From Stieleria neptunia (lineage in GTDB: Bacteria; Planctomycetota; Planctomycetia; Pirellulales; Pirellulaceae): a stretch of 64,000 bases of DNA. Below are positions 18,011 through 26,680 of this stretch, piece after piece; the stretch's first letter is position 1; the number at the start of each line of letters is the position of its first letter. The translations under genes and the position numbers were made by a program. The notes under the pieces are model-generated. The model did not search any database. It was not told the origin of the DNA and saw only the letters and a program-made list of their open reading frames with translations. Location of the stretch: assembly GCF_007754155.1 (NCBI RefSeq), contig NZ_CP037423.1:10660938-10724937 (forward strand). The letters run 5' to 3'.

Positions 18011-20128
18011 ATGAACTTCATTCAAACCGGATTCCTGATTGGCGGCCTGGCCGTCGCGATTCCAGTGCTGGTGCATTTGCTCAGCCGCTGGCAGGTTCGT
18101 CGTGTGGAATTGGGGACGATGCGGTTCTTGCAAGAGGTGATGCAGGACGGCGCCCAACGTCGCAGAATCCGTCGCTGGCTGTTGCTGCTGACACGCATGG
18201 CCACGGTCGCCGTGTTGGTGTTGCTGTTCGCCCGGCCCTACCTGCCCGAAACCATCCGTCGCGACGGAGATCGATTGCGCGTGATGTTGATCGACCGTTC
18301 GGCCAGCATGAGCATGCCGGGCCAAAGCGGACGTCTGATCGACGATGCCGTGGCGCAAGCGAAAGACGCTGCCGCCGAATTGGGGACCGATGCAACGATC
18401 CTCTGGGCCTGGTTTGATTCGAGCGTCGAACCCTTTGACGGCAACCTGACTCGCGTGTCGGCGCCCCGCAGCGTTGTGGGTGACACAAATTACTTGGCGG
18501 CACTCCGCTGGGCCCGTGATCGCGTCGCCGCGGATGACGACGCGATTGCCGACGTCGTGATCCTTTCGGACCTGCAACAGTCCGGACTCGCCTCGGACGC
18601 CTTGGAAACCGCGACGCTGAAGATGCCCAAGCATTTGCCCGTGCGGGTGATCGACGTGGGCCGACCGGCGGCGAACAATCTGGCCATCCAAACGGTCACG
18701 ACGGCATCAAAACGACTTTCACCACAGCGTGACGTGATCGCCGACGCCACCCTGTTTAACTTCGGCACGTTGCCGATGGAAGAGATCCCGATGACGGCGA
18801 CGGCGACCAACGGCCGTCGCAGTGTGCGATTAAAAAAGTCGATCAATCTGCCCGACGGTCAAGCCCAGGAATTGTCGTTCGACTTCGGCAAACTCGAACC
18901 GGGCACCTGGCAGGTCACGGTGCAATTGGATGTCGAAGACGACTTGGCGGTCGACAATCGGCGGATGACCGCTTTCGAAATCGCTCAGCCGGCATCGGTC
19001 TTGGTCATCGATGGCGGCTCGCGCGACGCCGCACAGTTGGCCGAAAGTTTTTATCTGGCTGCGGCGTTGCGCCAGACCCGTCGCGAGGCGGCGTTACCCG
19101 ATGAAGTGGAAGTGTCCGCCGGCGACGGCCAAACCGCACCGCAATCGGGTTTGTTTGATCCCCAAGTCGTGTTCTTGTACGACGACGCGCTGCCCGAGAT
19201 GCAGCCGCCGCGCACCGGACTGGTCGTGGTGACCGATAGCGGATCGCTTCCGCAGCGCGCGATCCAACGACTGGAATCCTACGTCACCGCCGGCGGAAAG
19301 CTGTTGGTGTTTGCGGGCGACGGCGGTGAACCAGGCGGTGGCGCCACAGCCGCATCCTCCCACACGGCGTGGCAACAATCGGGTTTGGCGCCGGGCACGC
19401 TCCAGATGCCGTTGCGCAGCGGTGCAATGCCGTTTCGCATCACCTCGGTCGAGTCGGCCGATTCGATGCTGTCTCCGTTTGCGGACCCGCAATCCGGCGA
19501 CCTCGGTCGTCTGGCGTTCGATCAAATGCTGCCGATCCAACCCGCCGCACAGACCGACGTCTTGGCGCGTTTTGAAGGGGACCGGCCGGCGCTGACGCGA
19601 CACCGATTGGGCCAGGGTGATGTCGTCTGGTTTCTCTCCAGCGCCGATGCCAGTTGGGGCAACTGGACGACCAGCCCGCTGTACCTGCCGTTGGTTCACC
19701 AAATGGCGGCCGACCTGTTGGATCTGACCGGCGAAGGAAAAATCCGTTACCGCTCGGTCGGCGATCGACGCGATCTCGTCGCGACGCAAGCCGCCCCCTC
19801 TGCGACGCCATCGGATCCGGCCACGCTGCGCACCGTCTCGGCGGGTTCGCGCGACGGGGAATCACTGACGTTCGGACAGATCGGGTTTGAGCAATCCGGC
19901 GGCGCGCTGTACGTCGTCAATTCAACGGCCAAGGAATCCGATCCGACGCGGATCCCGGTCGAACAATTCAGCGAACACTTTCAAATCACCCCGGCTGAAC
20001 CGGGGACGAACGAACCGACCGAAACCGTCCAAGGCGAGCACAGGCACGAATTGTGGCCCTGGTTTGCCGCCGTGGCCGTCGTCTTATTGACCGCCGAGTT
20101 TTCACTTGCCAATCGGACCACCGCATGA
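18011..20128 (+). CDS. BatA-like membrane protein with VWA domain
   Basis: The 705-residue product begins with an N-terminal membrane helix (TGFLIGGLAVAIPVLVHLL) and RWQVRRVELGTMRFL, the BatA N-terminal region. A second helix follows at about 56-75, then a VWA domain with the metal site DRSAS at 95-99. The middle and C-terminal parts are periplasmic-like, with a glutamine-amidotransferase-like segment around VVVTDSGSLPQRAIQRLESY and a final helix near WFAAVAVVLLTAEF. It is the expected membrane VWA partner in MoxR-DUF58 systems. The stop overlaps the next start as ATGA. Confidence 0.88.
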   Translation: MNFIQTGFLIGGLAVAIPVLVHLLSRWQVRRVELGTMRFLQEVMQDGAQRRRIRRWLLLLTRMATVAVLVLLFARPYLPETIRRDGDRLRVMLIDRSASMSMPGQSGRLIDDAVAQAKDAAAELGTDATILWAWFDSSVEPFDGNLTRVSAPRSVVGDTNYLAALRWARDRVAADDDAIADVVILSDLQQSGLASDALETATLKMPKHLPVRVIDVGRPAANNLAIQTVTTASKRLSPQRDVIADATLFNFGTLPMEEIPMTATATNGRRSVRLKKSINLPDGQAQELSFDFGKLEPGTWQVTVQLDVEDDLAVDNRRMTAFEIAQPASVLVIDGGSRDAAQLAESFYLAAALRQTRREAALPDEVEVSAGDGQTAPQSGLFDPQVVFLYDDALPEMQPPRTGLVVVTDSGSLPQRAIQRLESYVTAGGKLLVFAGDGGEPGGGATAASSHTAWQQSGLAPGTLQMPLRSGAMPFRITSVESADSMLSPFADPQSGDLGRLAFDQMLPIQPAAQTDVLARFEGDRPALTRHRLGQGDVVWFLSSADASWGNWTTSPLYLPLVHQMAADLLDLTGEGKIRYRSVGDRRDLVATQAAPSATPSDPATLRTVSAGSRDGESLTFGQIGFEQSGGALYVVNSTAKESDPTRIPVEQFSEHFQITPAEPGTNEPTETVQGEHRHELWPWFAAVAVVLLTAEFSLANRTTA

Positions 20129-23100
20129 ACGCTCCCGACGTCGCCTTTCAAGTCGCTCGCCAATTCACGGCCCTGCGGCGCAGATACCTGACCGTTCGTC
20201 TTGCCACCGTGGTGAGCCTCGCGGTGGTGTTTTTGTTGGCCGTGTGGCTGTTGCTGGGCATGATCGATTACCGCTGGGAATGGCCGCAACACTGGCGGAC
20301 CTCGACGATCCTGACCGCCGTCGGCATTGCCGGCGTGCTGCTTCTCTGGCAAGCGGTGTGGCTGTTTCGCCAGACCCGCCAACGACCGTTTGCGGGCACC
20401 GTGGAGCGATCCTTTGAAGATTTCGGCCAGCGGATTCGAACCGTCCTGGACACGGTCGACGGACGCGTGCACGGCCCCGAAGAAATGCTCACGGCGCTGG
20501 GGAACCAAACCCTCGGTCGATGGGAATCGGTCACGCCGTCGCGGCTGGTGCCCGTCCGTTCGCTGTGGCTGACCGTGCTCGCCTGCGCCGCCACCGCAGC
20601 CCTGCTGCTCGGGTTGTTCACCGCCGGCGGCGATTGGCGGCTGGCGATCCTGCGGGCGATCGGAATCGACCGGCCCTACACCCGTTTGCAGGTCACCCCG
20701 GGTGATGTCGCGCTGCTCGAAGGCACGCCCGTTGACGTGTCGTTGGAGCTGATCGGACGCACCGATCGGGACGTCCTGCTTCGCTACCGTGAACTCAGAG
20801 CGACGGAACCGGGCGCGCTCGAAACGGATTCCCTGCCGTCGCCGGAGGCCGAACAGTCCGTCGCCGCGGAACCCGAGTGGATCGAAAGCGAAATCCTGGC
20901 CGATTCGCCGCCGACCGACGACCGGCGTCAAACGTTCCGCACCAATCTTGGGAAAGCGACTTGGCCGATCGAATACCAATTCGTCTCCAGCGGGCAAACC
21001 ACACCGATCCACCGGATTGGTGTCCAGCCACTGATCGAAACCGAACGGGTCGAGATCACCGTCCAGCCGCCCGAGTACACCGGATTACAACCGCGGGTGT
21101 TTTCCAAACCCGACCTGACCGTGTTGGAACGTTCCCTGGTCACCGTCACCATCGAACTGAACCATCCACTGAAAGAAGCGATCCTGGAAACCGGGCCCAA
21201 GACGTCGCAGCTCTCACCGACGCCGCTGGAATCACCAGCGGACCGGACGCGTTGGTCGTTTCCATTGCCCGCCGATCAAACGGTGCGCTGGCGGTTCTCC
21301 GGATCGGGCGCCGACGGCACCCCGATGGAACCGGTGACCGGCCGTCTGGGCATTCGTCGTGACGCCGCACCGTCGATCAGTTGGCGAGAACCGAGCGACG
21401 AAATCAGGGTGCACACGCTGGCCGAAGTGCCGCTGGGGGTCCAGGTCTCCGATGATTACGGAATCATCGAAGCCGGAATCGCATTCCAACTCGGTGGTGA
21501 CGATGAATACGTGTTGACCGATTGGACACCGCAGTCCGAAGCTGAGGCTGAGGCTGAGACAGAATCGCTTGGTGAAAAGACGCGGTTGATGTTAGCCGAA
21601 TTGTTGCCACTGGAATCGTTTGAACTCTCCGAACGCGACTACATCGCCTACTACGCCTACGCCGTCGACAACCGTCCCTGGGGGAACCATCGCAGCGAAT
21701 CGGACGTGCGATACATCGACATCCGACCGCTGCGGCAGTTCTATCAAGAAATCGATCCGCCCGGCGGAAACCAAGGCGCCGGCTCGCGCGTCTTGGTGCG
21801 TCTGGACGAGATCATTCGACGCGAACGGTTTGTGATCAATCGAACCCGAAAACTGGTCCGCGGCGGGACCGACATGGCCGCCCAACTGGGAACGATCGAT
21901 CGCTTGGTCGAAAACCAAAGTGAACTCGCCGACCTGACGCGTTTCCTGGCGGAGTTCTTCATCTCGCGCGGAAACGACGATGTCGAAGCGCTCAATCAGG
22001 CCGAAGCGGCGATGTTGCAAGCGTCCGATTCGCTGGCCGCCGGCTCGTTGGATCTGGCCCTGGTTCAAGAAGAAGAAGCGCTCCGCTCGCTGGCCGAAGC
22101 ACGCCGCACGCTGGAGATCATCCTGACCAAACGGATGAGCCGCGCCCAACAACAGGCACTGCGGCGTCTGGCCCGTCAACTGCAACAGAAACTGCGTCGC
22201 GATCGCCCCGAGACCGAACGTGAATTGGCCGACTCGCTGAAACAAATCGCATCCCAGCAACGAAGCTTGGCCGCGGCCGCACAGAGGTCGATGTCCTCTT
22301 CCCAATCGGCAGGCCAGGGTCAATCCGGAAGCCCCCGAAGGGCCAGCGATGCTCAACGCGATGGCAATAGCGATAGCGAAACCGACAACGAAACCGACAG
22401 CGAAACCGAAACCGCGGCAGACACCCCGGCTGCCGCAGCGGAGTCCGCTGACGGCGAGCAGGCTGACGGCGAGCAGACCGACGGCGAGCAGACCGACGGC
22501 GAGCAGGCTGACGGCGAGCAGGCTGACGAGGGTCAGCAGTCGATGGCCGAAGACGACTCGCCGACCGCCCAAGAAACACTCTACGAGCAACAAATCGAAT
22601 TGCTGGAGCGACTCGACGCGATCCGCGAACCCTTGGCGGAGCGTCTGGCGGAATCCGATTTGATGACCCGGCGGATGGACGAAGCCCAGGCGGGAATGGA
22701 CGATCTGGCCACCCGGGCACGCGAGGGCGAATTCGAATCGATGGCCGCCGGGGGGCGAACCGTCAGCGACCTGATCGAAGAACTGGGGCTGCAATTGGAA
22801 GCGCTGTCGGCCGCCGAACCGGTGACGCGCGTTTCCTCGCTCCGTGATTTGACGAGCGGTCTGGCCGGCATGGAACATCAACTCGCCAGCAACAACCCAC
22901 CCTCCCCGCGCGGCGGCGGCGACACGATGACGCCCGAACAGGAAAACAGGACCGAGCGGCTGGCACAACGGATGGCAGCCCGCAGCGAAACACTGGAAGA
23001 AGTGATCTCGTCGCAAGCGGACATCGGCGACATCGAAATGAGCGAGGTCAACGATCAACTGCAAAACTTCGCCGAAGAAACGCGCTTTCTGGAGCAACTC

Positions 23101-23724
23101 GAATCGACCCTCTCCGCCGCCGGGCAGGTCCGGGACGCCGAAGGCAAGACGGACGAATCGGTGGCGGCCGATGCGATGGAGCGGGCGGTCGAGTACGCCG
23201 CAGCCGCCAATCGACTCGAACGCCTCTACCAACAACTCGTCACCCCACGACTTGCCCGTCTGCGGCGGATGGAACAACAGGCGAACCAATTGGCCAATCA
23301 AATGGGAGGCAATCCGGGACGCGGTGAAAACAGCGAGCCCGAAACCGAACGAGCCCTGCGGGATCTGAAACAAGACCTGCGAGAGGAATCGTTGCGAGAG
23401 TTGGCCGAGATGCTCGAGGGCGGACAGGCGGAGGACAGCGATCCAACGCAGCAAGAAGGATCCCGTGACGGCGTCATGACGGGCGAGTTGGAGGCCGGTG
23501 GTGGTCTCACGTTCCGTAACCGCGATGCGGCCTCCGAGCGCGTTCGTATGGTCGCCGATGAGCTTCGCAAGCGGATCCAACACGTGATGCTGTTGGAGAT
23601 CGCGGTGGACCGCCAGACACCGATTCCGTCGGAGTATCGAGACGCCGTCGACGGATACTTTAAAACGCTGGCGCGCGAGAATCCTCTCGAAATGGAATCG
23701 GCCGCTGGGGGAGAATCACGATGA
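20125..23724 (+). CDS. Large DUF4175-like membrane protein with coiled coils
   Basis: The 1199-residue product starts MNAPDVAFQVARQFTALRRR. Three membrane helices lie at about residues 24-45, 56-78 and 153-173. A long periplasmic part follows, with beta-rich segments (VEITVQPPEYTGLQPRVFSK) to about residue 560, then a Gln/Glu/Arg-rich helical region to the end, predicted as coiled coil. The layout resembles DUF4175 proteins found beside MoxR clusters. A low-complexity acidic patch with a 15-bp tandem repeat lies at 22350-22540. The ATGA overlaps on both sides fix the ends; a frame opening at 20053 is only read-through of the previous gene in another phase. Confidence 0.8.
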   Translation: MNAPDVAFQVARQFTALRRRYLTVRLATVVSLAVVFLLAVWLLLGMIDYRWEWPQHWRTSTILTAVGIAGVLLLWQAVWLFRQTRQRPFAGTVERSFEDFGQRIRTVLDTVDGRVHGPEEMLTALGNQTLGRWESVTPSRLVPVRSLWLTVLACAATAALLLGLFTAGGDWRLAILRAIGIDRPYTRLQVTPGDVALLEGTPVDVSLELIGRTDRDVLLRYRELRATEPGALETDSLPSPEAEQSVAAEPEWIESEILADSPPTDDRRQTFRTNLGKATWPIEYQFVSSGQTTPIHRIGVQPLIETERVEITVQPPEYTGLQPRVFSKPDLTVLERSLVTVTIELNHPLKEAILETGPKTSQLSPTPLESPADRTRWSFPLPADQTVRWRFSGSGADGTPMEPVTGRLGIRRDAAPSISWREPSDEIRVHTLAEVPLGVQVSDDYGIIEAGIAFQLGGDDEYVLTDWTPQSEAEAEAETESLGEKTRLMLAELLPLESFELSERDYIAYYAYAVDNRPWGNHRSESDVRYIDIRPLRQFYQEIDPPGGNQGAGSRVLVRLDEIIRRERFVINRTRKLVRGGTDMAAQLGTIDRLVENQSELADLTRFLAEFFISRGNDDVEALNQAEAAMLQASDSLAAGSLDLALVQEEEALRSLAEARRTLEIILTKRMSRAQQQALRRLARQLQQKLRRDRPETERELADSLKQIASQQRSLAAAAQRSMSSSQSAGQGQSGSPRRASDAQRDGNSDSETDNETDSETETAADTPAAAAESADGEQADGEQTDGEQTDGEQADGEQADEGQQSMAEDDSPTAQETLYEQQIELLERLDAIREPLAERLAESDLMTRRMDEAQAGMDDLATRAREGEFESMAAGGRTVSDLIEELGLQLEALSAAEPVTRVSSLRDLTSGLAGMEHQLASNNPPSPRGGGDTMTPEQENRTERLAQRMAARSETLEEVISSQADIGDIEMSEVNDQLQNFAEETRFLEQLESTLSAAGQVRDAEGKTDESVAADAMERAVEYAAAANRLERLYQQLVTPRLARLRRMEQQANQLANQMGGNPGRGENSEPETERALRDLKQDLREESLRELAEMLEGGQAEDSDPTQQEGSRDGVMTGELEAGGGLTFRNRDAASERVRMVADELRKRIQHVMLLEIAVDRQTPIPSEYRDAVDGYFKTLARENPLEMESAAGGESR
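22450..22524 (+). repeat. 15-bp tandem repeat encoding DGEQA/DGEQT
   Basis: Five in-frame copies of GACGGCGAGCAG plus GCT or ACC, immediately followed by a degenerate copy. It lies inside the DUF4175-like gene and would vary in copy number without shifting the frame. A looser SETD/NETD acidic repeat lies just before it. Confidence 0.85.
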
Positions 23725-26267
23725 GTGGCTTAGAAATCCTGGCAAACACCTATTTTTCATGGACATCACCGCTGTCCGCCCGGGGCTGGATCGGATTGGT
23801 CGCCGCCTGTCTGCTGCTGTGGTTCGTCTTGCGAATCTTCTGGGGACGATCGTTGGTCAGCGGCCGCACCGGATTGTTCGTGATCCGCGCCGCCGCGGTT
23901 GCGATTCTGATCGCGATCCTGTTGGGGCCGACCAAGATCGACGAACAGGCCGGTGAAACGACCCGCCCCTCGATGATCTATTTGTTTGATGGTTCGCAAA
24001 GCATGCAGCTCGGCGGTGAACGGAGCCGCTGGGACCAGGCACTCGGATTTGTCTCAGAAGCCCAACAGAGTGCCGGCCAAGCGTACTCGGGCGATGTCCA
24101 GGCCTTTCGATTCGGCCACCGGTTGTCGCCCTTGGTCCAACCGAGCGGTGCGTCGGCACAGTCTTCCGGCGCGGCACTGCCGAGGGCCTCGCAGTTGGCG
24201 GGCAAGCAACGTCTTGCCGAGCAACTGGACATCACCTTGGTTTCCGATCCCGGCGCGGTCGGTGCGTCGGAATCGATCGAGGGTCCCGACGCATCGGATT
24301 CACGCCTGGCCGACGCGCTTCGCCAGTTGATGCCCCAAGTCAGCGCCCAATCGTCTGCCGGTGTGGTGCTGTTGTCCGATGGGCGTGTGCGAGCGTCGGA
24401 ATCGGTGGAACGACTTTCGGAGATCTTTGGCAAGTCCCAGGTGCCGATTCATGTGGTGCCGATCGGACAATCCGGGGGATCGGGCGACATCGCGATCGTG
24501 TCACTGGTCGTGCCGTCGCGGGTGCGAAAGTACACCGAGAACGAACTGCAAGTTTTCATGCGCAGCTTCGGCTATGCCGGTCAACAAACCACGGTCCGGA
24601 TCCGACGCAAGGGTGGCCAGGGCGGTGACTTGGCGACGCTGCCGATCACGCTGTCCGGTGGTGCCCAATCGGCTTCGTTGATGTTTCGCGTCGACGAGCG
24701 TCCGGAGGACTTGATCGTTTTGGTCGATCCGGTCGAAGGCGAATTGACGCGGCGAAACAACAGCGTCGAGACGCGGGTGGAGATCGACCGGACCAAGGTC
24801 CGGGTGCTGTGTCTTCAAAACGGTCAAGTCTCCGGGGCGCAGTCGCTGCTGAGCCAGTTTTTGCCGATCGCCCCCGGCCCCTCGTCCGCTTCGACCTCTG
24901 GTATTTCGATTCAAACGGCGCTGCAGGCCGACGAAGACGTCGAGTGCACGACGTTGGTCAGCATGGGGGGGCAATCGTTGAGACGACTTTCGGCGGACGG
25001 TTTCAACCAATCCTCGGCGGGGTTTCCCCGCACCCGCGCCGAACTGTTTGCCTATGACTGCGTGATCTTCAGCGACGTCACGCCGGCGGTGTTGGAGGAC
25101 GAACAACAACAATGGCTGACGCAGTGGATTGACGGTCGCGGCGGCGGACTGATCTTGACCGGCGCGTCGTCGCTTTCGGCTGACGGCTGGCAAGACTCGC
25201 CGATCGCGCCGCTGTTGCCGATCACCTTGGAATCGGCAGCGTCGGCGTTTCCCGTCCCCACCGCGGTCGACGTGACGGTCCCCAATCACCCGATCTGGCG
25301 GTTGATGATCGAAAAACACCTCAACGAACAGCTGATTCAGGCGTTGCCGGACCTGTCGATCGGACAAGCGGGTTTCAAACCCAAGGCCAACGCGATGGTT
25401 TTGGCCCAGCGGCGCGACGATCAAACGCCCGTGATGATTGCCCAGCGTGCCGGCCGTGGCCGCGTGCTTGTCTCCAACGCCTCGCTCTCGGGAACCGCAC
25501 TGGATCGACTCTCCCAGACCTGGGGCGATCAACCGGAACGGGTGGCGGGAAAATTTTGGCGAAACCTCGTCTACTGGGCGACCGAAGAATCCTCGACGGG
25601 CCGACGCCGACTGGTCGTCCAGTCCAACCAACGGTTCTATCGACCCGGCCAGCGGCTTTCGATTCGTGCGACGGCCTATGACGAGGCCGCCAGACGATCA
25701 CAGCACTATCGAATCTGGGCGATGTTCGAACCCGAGTCGCTCGATGACATGTCACTCTATTCACCCGTGCTCTGGCCCGACGACATCGTCCGTCAAAGCG
25801 GAGAAGTCGGACCGCGGATCGCGTGGGGGGAAGAACTACCGCTAAAATCCAATCTGGAAGAAGGCGTTTACCAACTGGATCTGATGCTCAGCGAAACGGC
25901 GGTCAGCGGTGACAGCGGCATGCGAATTGAGCTGACCGCGTACGAGGGGGCAGAACCCGAATCCGCCTTCAGCCATGGAACGCAAGTCGACAGCACGTCC
26001 CTGGCCATCCAGATCTTGAGCGACCCGTTTGAACAACAAAATCCACTTCCCAATCAGGAATTGATGGCGCGCGTGGCGGCAGTTTCCGGCGGTCAGGTAC
26101 TGGACCAACCCGAACAATTGGGCGAGCTTCTGCGTGGACGCAAAGAATTTCGAGGTCCGCCGACCATTGATTCGACTCCGGCATGGAATCGGACGTGGCT
26201 TTGGCTAGGCTTAATCGGTCTGTTATCGACCGAATGGGTTTGGCGGCGAGTTTCGGGGTTGGCATGA
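23721..26267 (+). CDS. Membrane protein with VWA-like and amidotransferase-like domains
   Basis: The 848-residue product has N-terminal helices at about 22-42 and 52-69, then LFDGSQSMQ with a MIDAS-like DGSQS (90-94), so a VWA-like domain to about residue 270. Around residues 440-510 is a class I glutamine-amidotransferase-like segment (CVIFSDVTPAVLEDEQQQWL, GGGLILTGASS), with no catalytic Cys that I can identify. A last helix is at TWLWLGLIGLLSTEW. Such proteins follow BatA-like genes in MoxR clusters. The start overlaps the previous stop (ATGA); the stop is 29 bp before the BlaI-type gene. Confidence 0.82.
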   Translation: MSGLEILANTYFSWTSPLSARGWIGLVAACLLLWFVLRIFWGRSLVSGRTGLFVIRAAAVAILIAILLGPTKIDEQAGETTRPSMIYLFDGSQSMQLGGERSRWDQALGFVSEAQQSAGQAYSGDVQAFRFGHRLSPLVQPSGASAQSSGAALPRASQLAGKQRLAEQLDITLVSDPGAVGASESIEGPDASDSRLADALRQLMPQVSAQSSAGVVLLSDGRVRASESVERLSEIFGKSQVPIHVVPIGQSGGSGDIAIVSLVVPSRVRKYTENELQVFMRSFGYAGQQTTVRIRRKGGQGGDLATLPITLSGGAQSASLMFRVDERPEDLIVLVDPVEGELTRRNNSVETRVEIDRTKVRVLCLQNGQVSGAQSLLSQFLPIAPGPSSASTSGISIQTALQADEDVECTTLVSMGGQSLRRLSADGFNQSSAGFPRTRAELFAYDCVIFSDVTPAVLEDEQQQWLTQWIDGRGGGLILTGASSLSADGWQDSPIAPLLPITLESAASAFPVPTAVDVTVPNHPIWRLMIEKHLNEQLIQALPDLSIGQAGFKPKANAMVLAQRRDDQTPVMIAQRAGRGRVLVSNASLSGTALDRLSQTWGDQPERVAGKFWRNLVYWATEESSTGRRRLVVQSNQRFYRPGQRLSIRATAYDEAARRSQHYRIWAMFEPESLDDMSLYSPVLWPDDIVRQSGEVGPRIAWGEELPLKSNLEEGVYQLDLMLSETAVSGDSGMRIELTAYEGAEPESAFSHGTQVDSTSLAIQILSDPFEQQNPLPNQELMARVAAVSGGQVLDQPEQLGELLRGRKEFRGPPTIDSTPAWNRTWLWLGLIGLLSTEWVWRRVSGLA

Positions 26268-26296
26268 CGATTCACCTCTAGACACACAAAGAGACA

Positions 26297-26680
26297 ATGG
26301 CAAAACCTTCCAAAGATGTAACCGCTGCCGAACTGGCGATTTTGGAAAAGCTGTGGGAGCACGAACGTGCGACCCTGAAACAGCTTTCCAAATGGCTGTA
26401 CGGTGCCGAAACGCCGTCGGACATCGCGACCGTCCAGAAACTGATCTCCCGGCTCGAAGCCAAGGGCTGCGTCGCGCGGGACCGCGATTGTTGGCCGCAT
26501 CAGTTTCAAGCCGCCATCGATCGCGATCATTTGATCTCACACCGGTTGCAAGCGACCGCCGACGAACTCTGTGACGGAACGATGTCCACCCTGCTGACGC
26601 ACCTGGTCAAGTCCGCCAAATTCAACTCCCGGCAACGTAAACGTCTCCGCAAGATCCTTGATGATTTGGATGCCGAATGA
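26297..26680 (+). CDS. BlaI/MecI/CopY-family transcriptional repressor
   Basis: The 127-residue winged-helix protein opens MAKPSKDVTAAELAILEKLW, the BlaI start (TxAELxILxxLW), and has TVQKLISRLEAKGCVARDRD as the recognition helix and wing. The C-terminal helical part provides the dimer interface. BlaI-type repressors bind short palindromes as dimers and are inactivated by cleavage triggered by an M56 (BlaR1) membrane peptidase; the M56 gene follows with an ATGA overlap, so the pair is canonical. No beta-lactamase gene is adjacent, so the regulated target is probably the array itself, through the palindromes at 10461 and 11362. Confidence 0.93.
   Translation: MAKPSKDVTAAELAILEKLWEHERATLKQLSKWLYGAETPSDIATVQKLISRLEAKGCVARDRDCWPHQFQAAIDRDHLISHRLQATADELCDGTMSTLLTHLVKSAKFNSRQRKRLRKILDDLDAE

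Noticed and set aside
21592..23583. Long open frame of 663 codons on the minus strand
   Set aside because: It lies wholly opposite the DUF4175-like gene, has no recognisable motif, and its long hydrophobic Leu/Val/Gly runs mirror the Gln/Glu/Asp repeats of the real gene. High-GC antisense frames of this kind occur opposite several genes in the window.
26270..26296. CTCTAGACACACAAAGAG considered as a third BlaI operator directly upstream of the BlaI-type gene
   Set aside because: It has a TAGAC half but the second half does not match RTCTA at the required spacing, and no promoter boxes fit.
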